Shown piece by piece: positions 12,920-20,198 of a DNA stretch of 20,198 bases. The position numbers and the translations under genes were made by a program. The notes beneath the pieces were generated by a model. That model was not told the origin of the DNA and made no database searches. It worked only from the letters and a program-made list of their open reading frames with translations. The DNA lies in contig DHXR01000082.1 of NCBI GenBank assembly GCA_002413785.1, positions 1 to 20,198 of the forward strand, given 5' to 3'. The first letter of the stretch is position 1. Every line of letters starts with the position of its first letter. This DNA comes from Mucilaginibacter sp. UBA5151. Lineage in GTDB: Bacteria > Bacteroidota > Bacteroidia > Sphingobacteriales > Sphingobacteriaceae.

Positions 12920-15052
12920 ATGATACCGGAATATATGAGCGGAACTGTATTAGAGGAATTGCCTGAAGAAAAGAAGGAATTCAGCTTTAGTCGCCGCAGG
13001 TTTTTCAAGGTTTTTGGGAAAGGACTGGTTGTTTTAATAGTCGCTAAAGACCTATTTTCACGGGAAGCACTTGCTGCAAATCCCGCATCTGCAGCTATTC
13101 CTGAAAATCAGGTCGGTGCATGGATTCATATTCTGGAAGATGGTACGGTCAAAGTTTTTACAGGAAAGGTTGAGGTTGGACAAAATATTCGCACTTCCTT
13201 ATCTCAGGCGGTAGCCGAAGAGCTTCGTGTGCCATTGAGTTCAGTTATAATGATTATGGGCGATACCGACCTGGTTCCTCCCGATGGCGGTACTATTGGA
13301 AGTCGAAGTACTCCGCAAATGGGCTCCCAGCTCCGCAGGGCGGCGGCAACGGCACGTTTGGCATTGATAGAGATGGCGGCAAAGAACTGGAATGCAGATC
13401 CAAAATCATTACAGGCAAATCAGGGCATGGTGATTGATCCCGGAGCAAATAAAAAAATGAGCTATGGGGAATTAACAAAAGGTCAACAATTGCTTTTACA
13501 TCTTTCAAATGACGTTCATCTTGCACCTGCTAATGAATGGAAAGTGTTGGGAAAGACTGCACTTAAAATAAACGGGGATTCATTTGTAACCGGGAAACAT
13601 AAGTTTGTTTCTGATATGAAAGTGCCTGATATGCTTTATGGAAAGGTTCTTCGGGCTCCAACATATCTGTCGAAATTAATCAGCGCCGATATTGGTAAAG
13701 CTCAGGCTATACCGGGCGTAACTGTTGTACGGGATGGGGATTTTATTGGACTGGTGGCTGCGAATCCACGGATAGCAGAAAAAGCTATACAAATGATTCA
13801 GGCACAATGGGATACAATCGGGACACAACCTTCACGAACGGAAATCTTTGATTATCTGGTGAAGAATGGCAACCCCAGGAGGAGTGTGGCGAATGATCTG
13901 GAACAGGCTTTCGCATCTGCTGATATGAGGCTAAAAAATACGTTTCATGTCAATTATATCGCCCATGTTCCTCTTGAGCCACGGGCAGCCCTGGCCCGGT
14001 GGGAAGATGGGAAGCTTACGGTTTGGACAGGCACTCAGCGTCCTTTCGGCGTGAGACAGGAACTATCGCGGACTTTCAATGTTGCTGAGGATAATGTACG
14101 GGTAATTGTGCCTGACACGGGTTCTGCCTATGGAGGTAAGCATAGCGGTGAAGCGGCCCTGGAAGCGGCCCGTTTGTCACGAGCGGTCAAAAAGCCTGTC
14201 AAATTAGTATGGACACGTGAGGAAGAGTTTGTGTGGGCATATTTCCGTCCTGCCGGAGTGATTGAGGTGGATAGCGGTATCGGCAAGGATGGTAATATTG
14301 TTGCATGGAAGTTCCATAATTATAATTCAGGTCCGGCAGCTATTGATACACAATATGCTATTTCAAGCCAGGAAAATAGCTATATCCCATCAAAAACTCC
14401 TTTGAAACAAGGTTCATATCGCGGGCTCGCTTCTACCGCCAATGTTTTTGCGAGGGAATCTCATATTGCAGATATAGCACGCCTCTTAAAGAAGGACCAA
14501 TTGGAATTTCGGCTCAAAAACCTGAATGATCAGAGGCTGAAAGCAGTTTTGGAGGCTGCCGCTAAAGCATTCGGGTGGAATAGCAATATGCAATCATCAG
14601 GACGCGGCTATGGTATCGCATGTGGATATGATAAAGGCGGTTATGTGGCTACATGTGCTGAGATAGCAATAAATGATAATAAGGAAGTAAAAGTAATCCG
14701 CCTTACCGAAGCTTTTGAGTGTGGCGCTATCGTTAACCCGGGACAGTTGGAAAACCAGATAATGGGGGCGATGATACAGGGCCTGGGGGGAGCGTTATTT
14801 GAAGCTGTCGATTTCGCAGACGGGAAAATATTGAATCACAGGCTTTCGCTCTACAGAGTTCCGCGCTTTGAAGATGTCCCAAAGATTGATATCGTTATGC
14901 TGAATCGTGAAGATTTACCTTCTGCCGGGGCGGGAGAAGCGGCGATAATAGGAGTTGCTCCGGCAATCCGTAATGCCATACTTGATGCCAGTGGTATTGG
15001 CCTGACAACCTTACCATTATTGCCTGATAGCGGCTTTAGTATTAAAATATAA
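12920..15052 (+). CDS. Tat-exported molybdopterin subunit of a molybdenum hydroxylase (IorB-like)
   Basis: A 710-residue molybdopterin-binding subunit of the xanthine dehydrogenase/isoquinoline 1-oxidoreductase beta family. Near the N-terminus is a twin-arginine motif SRRRFFK (24-30) followed by a hydrophobic stretch and EALAAN, predicting periplasmic export of the folded enzyme. GTIGSRSTPQMGSQLRRAAA, GSAYGGKHSGEAALEAA and QGSYRGLASTANVFARES are cofactor-domain signatures. The catalytic glutamate is probably E673 in GAGEAAIIG. The length fits IorB-type proteins. ATG 12920 is preferred; GTG 12914, two codons earlier, is also possible. It pairs with the [2Fe-2S] gene. No cytochrome c subunit, XdhC-like maturase or cofactor gene is in the window, so the electron acceptor and substrate are unknown. 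Confidence 0.93.
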   Translation: MIPEYMSGTVLEELPEEKKEFSFSRRRFFKVFGKGLVVLIVAKDLFSREALAANPASAAIPENQVGAWIHILEDGTVKVFTGKVEVGQNIRTSLSQAVAEELRVPLSSVIMIMGDTDLVPPDGGTIGSRSTPQMGSQLRRAAATARLALIEMAAKNWNADPKSLQANQGMVIDPGANKKMSYGELTKGQQLLLHLSNDVHLAPANEWKVLGKTALKINGDSFVTGKHKFVSDMKVPDMLYGKVLRAPTYLSKLISADIGKAQAIPGVTVVRDGDFIGLVAANPRIAEKAIQMIQAQWDTIGTQPSRTEIFDYLVKNGNPRRSVANDLEQAFASADMRLKNTFHVNYIAHVPLEPRAALARWEDGKLTVWTGTQRPFGVRQELSRTFNVAEDNVRVIVPDTGSAYGGKHSGEAALEAARLSRAVKKPVKLVWTREEEFVWAYFRPAGVIEVDSGIGKDGNIVAWKFHNYNSGPAAIDTQYAISSQENSYIPSKTPLKQGSYRGLASTANVFARESHIADIARLLKKDQLEFRLKNLNDQRLKAVLEAAAKAFGWNSNMQSSGRGYGIACGYDKGGYVATCAEIAINDNKEVKVIRLTEAFECGAIVNPGQLENQIMGAMIQGLGGALFEAVDFADGKILNHRLSLYRVPRFEDVPKIDIVMLNREDLPSAGAGEAAIIGVAPAIRNAILDASGIGLTTLPLLPDSGFSIKI

Positions 15053-15122
15053 CGTGTTGTGCTGTTAAAAACGATGTAAAAATTGGGTAGCGTATCAAAA
15101 ATCTGGGCGACTTATTTTGCAC

Positions 15123-15440
15123 TCACATCAACGCATATATGAGCCTCCCGAATGCCGCAAGTAATGCAAGGCCCCTGCTTATTGGCCTAAGAATAACGTA
15201 AAGCGCGGTAAGTAATATCACAACGCTTACGCAGCTAATGAGATCACACGCGATACCTATTCGAAATAATCCTTCCTGCGCAATGATATTTCGGATAGTT
15301 GCCGCAATATTGCCTTTAATAACAAGCCTATCATATATATTAAACTGAGCAAAGACTACGGTCGCGAATGAAAGCAGGTAAGCAAATCCAGCTACTTTTG
15401 CAGCTTTTCGTTGTGATATGTCAGTTCTAAAATAATCCAT
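15123..15440 (-). pseudogene. Truncated DUF4386 family membrane protein
   Basis: A 105-residue product that matches the start of DUF4386 integral membrane proteins. It begins MDYFRTDISQRKAAKVAGFAY, has a first TM at about 14-32, a loop with NIAATIRNIIAQEGLFRIGI, a second TM at about 60-82 (DLISCVSVVILLTALYVIL) and PISRGLALLAAFGRLIYAL. Members of the family are usually a little over 200 residues with more TMs, so the C-terminal half is missing. The bases after the TGA do not resume in any frame. The truncation lies 70 bp from the end of the molybdenum hydroxylase operon, suggesting a rearrangement border. A short functional protein cannot be excluded. Confidence 0.6.
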
Positions 15441-15461
15441 ATTAATTGGATGTTGTTCTTA

Positions 15462-15493
15462 TAAATTTATAATTAAGCTATTATCAAAACAAA
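15462..15493 (-). promoter_or_regulatory. Candidate promoter for the DUF4386 gene
   Basis: On the minus strand, TTTG (15493-15490), a 20-nt spacer and TAAATTTA (15469-15462). The -7 box differs from TAnnTTTG in its last base. It lies 21 bp before the ATG at 15440. Confidence 0.4.
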
Positions 15494-15508
15494 GAATAAA
15501 AGGAAAGC

Positions 15509-15771
15509 ATGACTTATGTATATAAATACTTTAAAATCAATTTATTGCATCAAAAAATCATTCCTTGATAAATATATTAAAAAAAATCAAAGAAAAGTTA
15601 TTTGCCAAGAAGTTGAGGTGGAAATTCAAAAACATACCTGATCCAAATGGAAAAATGATCAGGAACAAAAAGCTGCTCTTACGGATAATAAGGCTTTGGT
15701 GGTTCGATCTTGACCGCGCTTTGTATTGGTATAAATACTTTTTACGTTGCCAGAGCAGCTATTTTCTGTAA
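15509..15771 (+). CDS. Doubtful small Lys-rich ORF, possibly with a frameshift
   Basis: The open frame 15565-15771 encodes 67-68 residues from a TTG (MINILKKIKEKLFAKKLRWK start, aromatic end RLWWFDLDRALYWYKYFL). It has no recognisable domain. Just upstream an ATG (near 15509) with a good ribosome site (AAAGGAAA) opens a frame of about 19 codons that stops exactly at the TTG. A single shift at the A6 run (15552-15557) would fuse the two into one product of about 87 residues. It could be a degraded gene, a real small protein, or chance. I do not assign a function. Confidence 0.25.
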
Positions 15772-15912
15772 ATCCTCAATAAATTGGTTCGAGAATAGTC
15801 CCGCTTTGGGTACGAAAGCTGATCGAAAGATTGGCTTTTGTTGTTTTAGGCGGGCGTGGCGGCTACAGGAGTTGAAACATCCTTAGTTTGTGCATATTTT
15901 TTCATTTTTTCT
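15772..15912. other. Intergenic spacer after the ABC permease gene
   Basis: Downstream side of the minus-strand permease gene. No stem with a T run on the minus strand is visible near its stop. No gene is supported. Confidence 0.3.
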
Positions 15913-18471
15913 CTACGTATTTGTTCTTAATATTTCCAATGGCGGTTTATTCAATACACCCCGGCTGTTTAGCAGGCCAATTACCACTGTCAATAACGAT
16001 ATTATAAAAAATAGGGCAACAGCCGGCCATAAATTAATAGAAAATGGTATTTCAAAACTGAACTTTGCCAGCAGCCAGGTACCTGTTATTGCTATTACAA
16101 TGCCGGTTAATGCAGATAGCGCCCCTAAAAATAAATATTCCAACGCGGTTATCGCAAAAATTTGTTTGCGGCTCGCCCCCAGTGTCCGCAATAAAACACT
16201 TTCCTGTATGCGCTGGTATTTGCTGATCCTCACCGATGCGATCAATACCACGATGCCTGTTATGATGCTGAAAGCGCTCATAAACTTGATGATATAACTT
16301 ATCTTATCCAGCAGATCATCAATAACAGATAAAACCAGGCCGAGGTCGATAATAGAAATATTGGGAAACTGACGGACCACAGCCTGTTGAAACCCGGAAG
16401 ATGCCTTTGCCGAAGGTACATGGGTAAGCAACACATGGAATTGCGGTGCATCTTCCAAAACACCTGCCGGGAAGATGACCTGGAAATTGGTTTGTATCTT
16501 GTTCCAGTTTACTTGTCTTACACTGCTTACAATGGTTGGCATACTCAGGCCCTGCACATTGAAAATCAGGTGATCGCCAACATTTATATGGTTGCGTTTC
16601 GAAAAATTATCCTCTATTGAAACTGGTACTTCTTTACCTGCTTCGGCTTTGCCGACCCATTCGCCTTTTATTATTTTTTCGGACGGGGTCAGGGTATCGC
16701 GATAGGTGACCCTGTATTCATTTGAAAAAACGTGTCTCGAAAATGTGTTTTTGGTGTCTTTTTTAACGTCGGCTGCCGTTTTTCCGTTGATCTTCTCCAG
16801 GCGGATGGTTACTATCGGCACTTGCTGCAAAACGGGCAGCTTGTATTGTTTTGTTAATCCTGCAACTGCTTTTTTCTGGCTGGTTTGAATGTCGAACAAG
16901 ATCATATTGGCCTGGTTTCCGCTGGAGGACAAGTTAACCTGGTTGATGAGGATGCCCTGTATAAAGAAAAGTGTGCAAATAAACGCCGTACTTAACCCGA
17001 TGGATACGATGAGAATAATAGTTTGATTATTTGGCCGGTACAGGTTGGCAAAACCCTGTCGCAGTAAATAAATCCACGAACTTTGTATAATTACTCTCAT
17101 CACCTTCATTAACAGCCAGGCGGTAAACCACAATATTAAAAAAGCGATGAGTATGCCGATGGTAAAAAATATACTTGCCAGCCAGCTGCCCAACTGGAAA
17201 AAAGTAAAAGTGATGATAAACAGCAGGATAAGCGAATAAACCAGCCACCTCAATGGATCACGGGTGAGTTTTATATCTTCGTAAGAGATGCGCAGGGTAT
17301 TTAGCGGCGAAATATTGCGGATAGAAATGAGCGGCAGTAATGCGAAAAGGATAGAAATGATAACACCCAGAATAATTCCCTGCCCGATAGCCAGCCATGA
17401 TGTGCCGGTGGATATGGTAAAGGGCAAAAAATCTTTAAATATAACAGGCAGCAAATGCTGAATGGAAGAACCGAGTAATGCCCCTGCTATTGAACCAATC
17501 AGCCCAAGCCCAATGATCTGTATCAGATAGATCAAAAATGCTTCGGATGCTTTAACACCCAAACAGCGCATAATAGCTATGGATTCTATTTTTTCGCGGA
17601 TATAAATATGAATGGCGCTGGCCACACCAACGCAACCCAGCAATAAAGCAATGAAACCAACCAATGATAAGAAGCGGGTAAGGTCGGCAAAAGAACGGCC
17701 GGTGTTTTCCTTGCGGGTTTCAATGGTTTCGTAGTTCATCCCGGCTTTGTCCAGCCTGGTGTCAATATGTTTCACCAGCTTATCCACATCTACCGGCTTG
17801 TCGTATTTATAGTAAAAACTATAAGTAACACGACTGCCTCTTTTTGATAGCCCTGTTTGCTCCAGGTATTGCAATGGGATGTACACAACCGGCGCGATGC
17901 CCGATGCTACGCCCGATTGCCCCGGGGCCTTGTTTAAAATGCCTGCTATCAGGAAGGTGACATTACCAATTTTCACCGAATCGTTAATATGTGCATTAAA
18001 TTGCATCATCACCGTTTTATCAACCAGGGCGTTTTTGCCATTTTTGAATGAAAGCCCTGCTTCAACCGGTGTAGTTTCGAGGCTGCCGTAGTAGGGGAAA
18101 CCTCCCTTTAGCGCCTTTACCTGAACCAGCCTGGTACCCTTGCTTTTTTGAAAATAAATCATCGAAACAAAGCTCCGTTCCTCCGACCTTTTATCACCGA
18201 GGGAATCAAGCAAAGGTTTTATTCCGGCTTCGGGGGCGTGATTGCCCGATATTGCCAGGTCGGCGCCAATTAAGGTGGCCGCCTGGGCGTTGATATCATT
18301 CTCCAGGTTGTACCTGAATGAGTATATGGCAACCAATGCTGCTATGCCGAATACAATAGCCGATATGAACAGCAACAGGCGCGAGCGGTTCCTCCGGCTA
18401 TCCCGCCAGGCCATTTCAAACAGCCAGGGGATATTTATTTTCCTTTTGGTATCCATCGGCAGTTTATCCAT
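15913..18471 (-). CDS. ABC transporter permease, FtsX/YbbP-like with two FtsX domains
   Basis: An 852-residue permease of the MacB/FtsX superfamily with duplicated architecture. After a cytoplasmic start (MDKLPMDTKRKINIPWLFEMAWRD) come a TM at about 30-50 and a large extracytoplasmic domain to about 255. Three TMs follow with the FtsX-type motif ESIAIMRCLGVKASEAF. Further paired TMs come in the middle, then a second extracytoplasmic domain. The final three TMs carry ESVLLRTLGASRKQIF. The two R-x-LG motifs mark the two FtsX domains. The layout fits YbbP-like exporters linked to lipid or lipoprotein handling. ATG 18471 makes an 8-base overlap (ATGGATAA) with the ATPase stop and suggests translational coupling; an ATG at 18492 would add 7 residues. 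Substrate unknown. Confidence 0.9.
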   Translation of the reverse strand: MDKLPMDTKRKINIPWLFEMAWRDSRRNRSRLLLFISAIVFGIAALVAIYSFRYNLENDINAQAATLIGADLAISGNHAPEAGIKPLLDSLGDKRSEERSFVSMIYFQKSKGTRLVQVKALKGGFPYYGSLETTPVEAGLSFKNGKNALVDKTVMMQFNAHINDSVKIGNVTFLIAGILNKAPGQSGVASGIAPVVYIPLQYLEQTGLSKRGSRVTYSFYYKYDKPVDVDKLVKHIDTRLDKAGMNYETIETRKENTGRSFADLTRFLSLVGFIALLLGCVGVASAIHIYIREKIESIAIMRCLGVKASEAFLIYLIQIIGLGLIGSIAGALLGSSIQHLLPVIFKDFLPFTISTGTSWLAIGQGIILGVIISILFALLPLISIRNISPLNTLRISYEDIKLTRDPLRWLVYSLILLFIITFTFFQLGSWLASIFFTIGILIAFLILWFTAWLLMKVMRVIIQSSWIYLLRQGFANLYRPNNQTIILIVSIGLSTAFICTLFFIQGILINQVNLSSSGNQANMILFDIQTSQKKAVAGLTKQYKLPVLQQVPIVTIRLEKINGKTAADVKKDTKNTFSRHVFSNEYRVTYRDTLTPSEKIIKGEWVGKAEAGKEVPVSIEDNFSKRNHINVGDHLIFNVQGLSMPTIVSSVRQVNWNKIQTNFQVIFPAGVLEDAPQFHVLLTHVPSAKASSGFQQAVVRQFPNISIIDLGLVLSVIDDLLDKISYIIKFMSAFSIITGIVVLIASVRISKYQRIQESVLLRTLGASRKQIFAITALEYLFLGALSALTGIVIAITGTWLLAKFSFEIPFSINLWPAVALFFIISLLTVVIGLLNSRGVLNKPPLEILRTNT

Positions 18472-19153
18472 TGTCTGTTTTGTCATCAGCAATCAGTTTG
18501 CCGCCTTTTATGCGCAGGATGCGCTGCGTTTTTGCCGCCAGTTCAAGGTCATGCGTCACAAGCACAAGGGTTGTGCCGGCTTCCTTATTCAGGTCGAATA
18601 TCAGTTTTACTACTTTTTCACTGGTCTCCGCATCAAGGTTTCCGGTAGGTTCATCGGCGAATAATATGCGCGGCGAATTGGAGAAAGCCCTCGCCAGCGA
18701 AACCCTTTGCTGTTCCCCGCCCGACAATTGTGCGGGATAGTGGTGGCCCCGGTCGGAAAGGCCTACCTTGTCAAGCAACTCCAGCGACCTCGCCTTGATG
18801 TTTTTTTCTCCGCGAAGTTCAAGAGGAACCATTACGTTTTCAAGCGCGGTTAAAGTAGGCAGCAATTGGAAATTTTGAAATATAAAGCCGATATATTGAT
18901 TACGCACCTGCGCCCGCTGATCTTCGGATAATTTGCCGAGGTTAATATTGTTCAATTCAACAATGCCTGTGGTTGAACTATCAAGCCCGGCGCACAAACC
19001 CAGCAGGGTAGTTTTTCCGCTGCCCGAGGGGCCGACGATAGCATTGGTTGAACCCGCAACTACCGAAAAATTAATATTATCGAGTACCGTCAGCGTCCGT
19101 CCGGCGCTTTGATAGGTTTTACTAAGATTTGATATATTCAGGATAGTTTCCAC
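18464..19153 (-). CDS. ABC transporter ATP-binding protein, LolD/YbbA-like
   Basis: A 229-residue ATPase for the neighbouring permease. Walker A is GPSGSGKTT (about 39-47), the Q-loop is in FIFQNFQLLPT (about 89-99), the signature is LSGGEQQRVSLARAF (about 143-157), Walker B is ILFADEPTGNLD (about 162-173) and the switch is VTHD. The pattern FADEPTGNLD together with SKTYQSAGRTLTVLDNINF is typical of the LolD/MacB/YbbA group. The start is GTG 19153 (METILNISNLSKTY); no ATG is available nearby and homologues begin here. It is the first gene of the two-gene operon and overlaps the permease start. Confidence 0.94.
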   Translation of the reverse strand: METILNISNLSKTYQSAGRTLTVLDNINFSVVAGSTNAIVGPSGSGKTTLLGLCAGLDSSTTGIVELNNINLGKLSEDQRAQVRNQYIGFIFQNFQLLPTLTALENVMVPLELRGEKNIKARSLELLDKVGLSDRGHHYPAQLSGGEQQRVSLARAFSNSPRILFADEPTGNLDAETSEKVVKLIFDLNKEAGTTLVLVTHDLELAAKTQRILRIKGGKLIADDKTDNG

Positions 19154-19291
19154 TTTATACTTTTATTGATATAGATAATTAAAACCGGTTTTTGTTACGA
19201 TGACAGGTTTTGTAAATATCCGTTTATCAGGGCATATAGGGGGAAATATTCTGAAATTAATTGTTTGACATTGTTGTACTTGATCGGGCAA
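19154..19291. other. Upstream region of the ABC operon
   Basis: AT-rich, with no gene. No clean TTTG/TAnnTTTG pair on the minus strand; several TA-rich stretches precede the GTG start. Confidence 0.3.
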
Positions 19292-19343
19292 ATCCGAAAG
19301 CTTTGCATCCGAAAGCTTTGACAACTTTCTGAAAGTTGTCAAA
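19292..19343. repeat. Short direct repeat joined to a 27-bp palindrome
   Basis: ATCCGAAAGCTTTG occurs twice in tandem (19292-19305 and 19307-19320). The second copy runs into a perfect palindrome: TTTGACAACTTTC (19317-19329), one centre base, GAAAGTTGTCAAA (19331-19343). The shape resembles the palindrome behind recX. Confidence 0.6.
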
Positions 19344-19368
19344 TCTAACTCCGTAATTTCCCATTTAC

Positions 19369-19480
19369 GAGGAGCTAAACGCGTTTAGCCTCTCGTAATT
19401 TTTTCAGTTTGAGGAGCTAAACGCGTTTAGCCTCTCGTAATTTTTGCGGTTTGAGGAGCTAAATGCGTTTAGCTTCTCTA
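19369..19480. repeat. Tandem array of 42-bp palindromic units (2.6 copies)
   Basis: Units start at 19369, 19411 and 19453, an exact 42-bp period. Each carries GAGGA, the self-complementary 16-mer GCTAAACGCGTTTAGC, then CTCTC and a T-rich spacer. The third copy has two changes (AAATGCG, AGCTTCTC), one of which breaks the central symmetry. Units 1 and 2 can each form a long hairpin. The array lies about 320 bp upstream of a RAYT-type transposase gene, so it could be its cognate REP family; that link is inference. Confidence 0.7.
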
Positions 19481-19796
19481 AAAAAATCATGGGTATTTTT
19501 CATTAAATAGCTGTATTATAGTTAATTGTACAAAAAATTTCAAAGAACAGACGGCAAATTCATCCAAAAACGGGCACGAACGCTTGTTTCGTTGCTGTGG
19601 AAGGTGTTATTAAAAAGCCGGTGGGAATAATCAAATATACTGAATTTTTCGGGGATTGGCAAGGGGCGCTACCGCAAGCGTCCCCGCTGTGGTCCGCATG
19701 CAAAGTAAACGCTATGCACCGAAGACCGCCGCAAGCTACACAGCATGTCAGATATAATAATATTAAAAGTAAAATCAAATTTTGTACTTTTAAGGC
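19481..19796. other. Intergenic region before the transposase gene
   Basis: No supported gene; overlapping ORFs at 19597-19800 (+) and 19560-19923 (-) look like chance frames through repeat-like DNA. GGGGCGCT (19664 area) and AGCGTCCCC (19678 area) form an imperfect hairpin around ACCGCA. This resembles further dispersed repeat material. Confidence 0.4.
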
Positions 19797-20198
19797 ATGA
19801 GCCGTAACTATAAGTTTCATAACCCGGAGGGTTTATATTCCTGCCTACCGGCAGGCGGGTTATATGCTTTGCAACAGTATTTTGGATAGATGTATTTGTA
19901 AGGCGGTTATACTTTGATTGCATAGTTGAAAGCTTAAACCATTGCGTTGATGAAAAAGGTATGGAAATTTATGCGTGGTGCATTATGCCAAGCCATGTGC
20001 ATTTGGTTTTTCGGTCAACCATCCAAAAGCCGGAAGAACTGATAGGGGGCTTTAAATCTTACACCTCAAGAAAACTAATAGCGCTGATAACGGATAATAT
20101 ACAGGAAAGCAGGCGGGAATGGCTGTTAAACTCATTTAAAAAGGCAGGGCGGCAAATTCAAACAATACAAAAAATCAATTTTGGCAGCAGGATAACCA
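19797..20198 (+). pseudogene. RAYT/Y1-type (IS200-like) transposase, frame broken by a 20-bp palindrome, cut by window end
   Basis: The frame starts MSRNYKFHNPEGLY and then shifts at the insert, reaching a stop about 31 codons in. The other frame resumes the expected protein: FATVFWIDVFVRRLYFDC, then the HUH metal motif MPSHVHLVF, then KSYTSRKLIALI and ESRREWLLNSF. Deleting 19840-19859 gives one continuous frame reading GLYFICFATVFWIDVF. In this family the enzyme nicks single-stranded DNA at REP hairpins using an HUH motif and a downstream tyrosine; that tyrosine is outside the window. As it stands the gene would give only a short peptide. The rest runs past 20198. Confidence 0.85.
19840..19859 (+). 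mobile_element. 20-bp palindromic insert (copy 2) inside the transposase gene
   Basis: CCTGCCTACCGGCAGGCGGG matches the reverse complement of 5605-5624 at 19 of 20 bases. Excising exactly these 20 bases restores the reading frame and the expected family residues, so this is a precise insertion in this gene. Flanking TT...TT is compatible with a 2-base duplication but does not prove it. Confidence 0.75.

Noticed and set aside
19292..19480. CRISPR-like array
   Set aside because: The 42-bp units are tandem without unique spacers and no cas gene is present; they are palindromic repeats.

Overview
The window looks like chromosome of a Bacteroidota bacterium, most likely Sphingobacteriaceae (Mucilaginibacter/Pedobacter-like). 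The evidence is a MurF-alanine racemase fusion, a tRNA promoter of the TTTG-N19-TAnnTTTG type, weak or absent Shine-Dalgarno sequences, and many small palindromic repeats with a REP-associated (Y1/RAYT-type) transposase. The genus is inferred from gene style and was not tested.

Layout. (1) 1-3730, housekeeping: a REP-like hairpin, a DUF502 membrane protein and the MurF-Alr fusion (both minus), with recX divergent (plus) and a strong palindrome behind it. (2) 3910-4265: a consensus promoter, tRNA-Gly(GCC), tRNA-Leu(TAA) and a terminator. (3) 4300-6171: a control region with an inverted repeat, four phased GCTACA words and a 35-bp dyad, then a RepA-like AAA ATPase with a C-terminal HTH, a nested REP repeat and an unknown 136-aa protein. 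This resembles the replication or maintenance part of an integrated element, but no integrase or tRNA att duplicate is visible. (4) 6406-11021, AT-rich and probably acquired: an RloC/PrrC-like AAA_13 ATPase with a CxxC hook and an RxxxE...H triad (candidate anticodon nuclease), a convergent single-domain RelA/SpoT alarmone synthetase, and an unknown gene apparently split by a frameshift. Two diverged copies of a ~127-bp repeat lie at 9981 and 11797. Phage defence is the obvious but untested reading. (5) 12452-15052: a two-gene molybdenum hydroxylase (IorA-like [2Fe-2S] subunit and Tat-exported molybdopterin subunit) behind a good promoter. (6) 15123-15770: a truncated DUF4386 gene and a doubtful small ORF. 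(7) 15913-19153: an ABC exporter pair of YbbA/YbbP (LolD/FtsX) type, minus strand, with coupled start and stop. (8) 19290-20198: palindromes, a 42-bp tandem palindromic array and the start of a RAYT-type transposase broken by an insertion.

The clearest new observation is in region 8. A 20-bp palindrome (19840-19859) sits inside the transposase gene. Removing exactly these 20 bases restores the frame and gives the expected family sequence GLYFICFATVFW. A 19/20 match, in reverse orientation, sits inside the REP repeat at 5605-5624, where removal also joins the repeat cleanly. The 20-mer therefore behaves like a minimal mobile palindromic insert.
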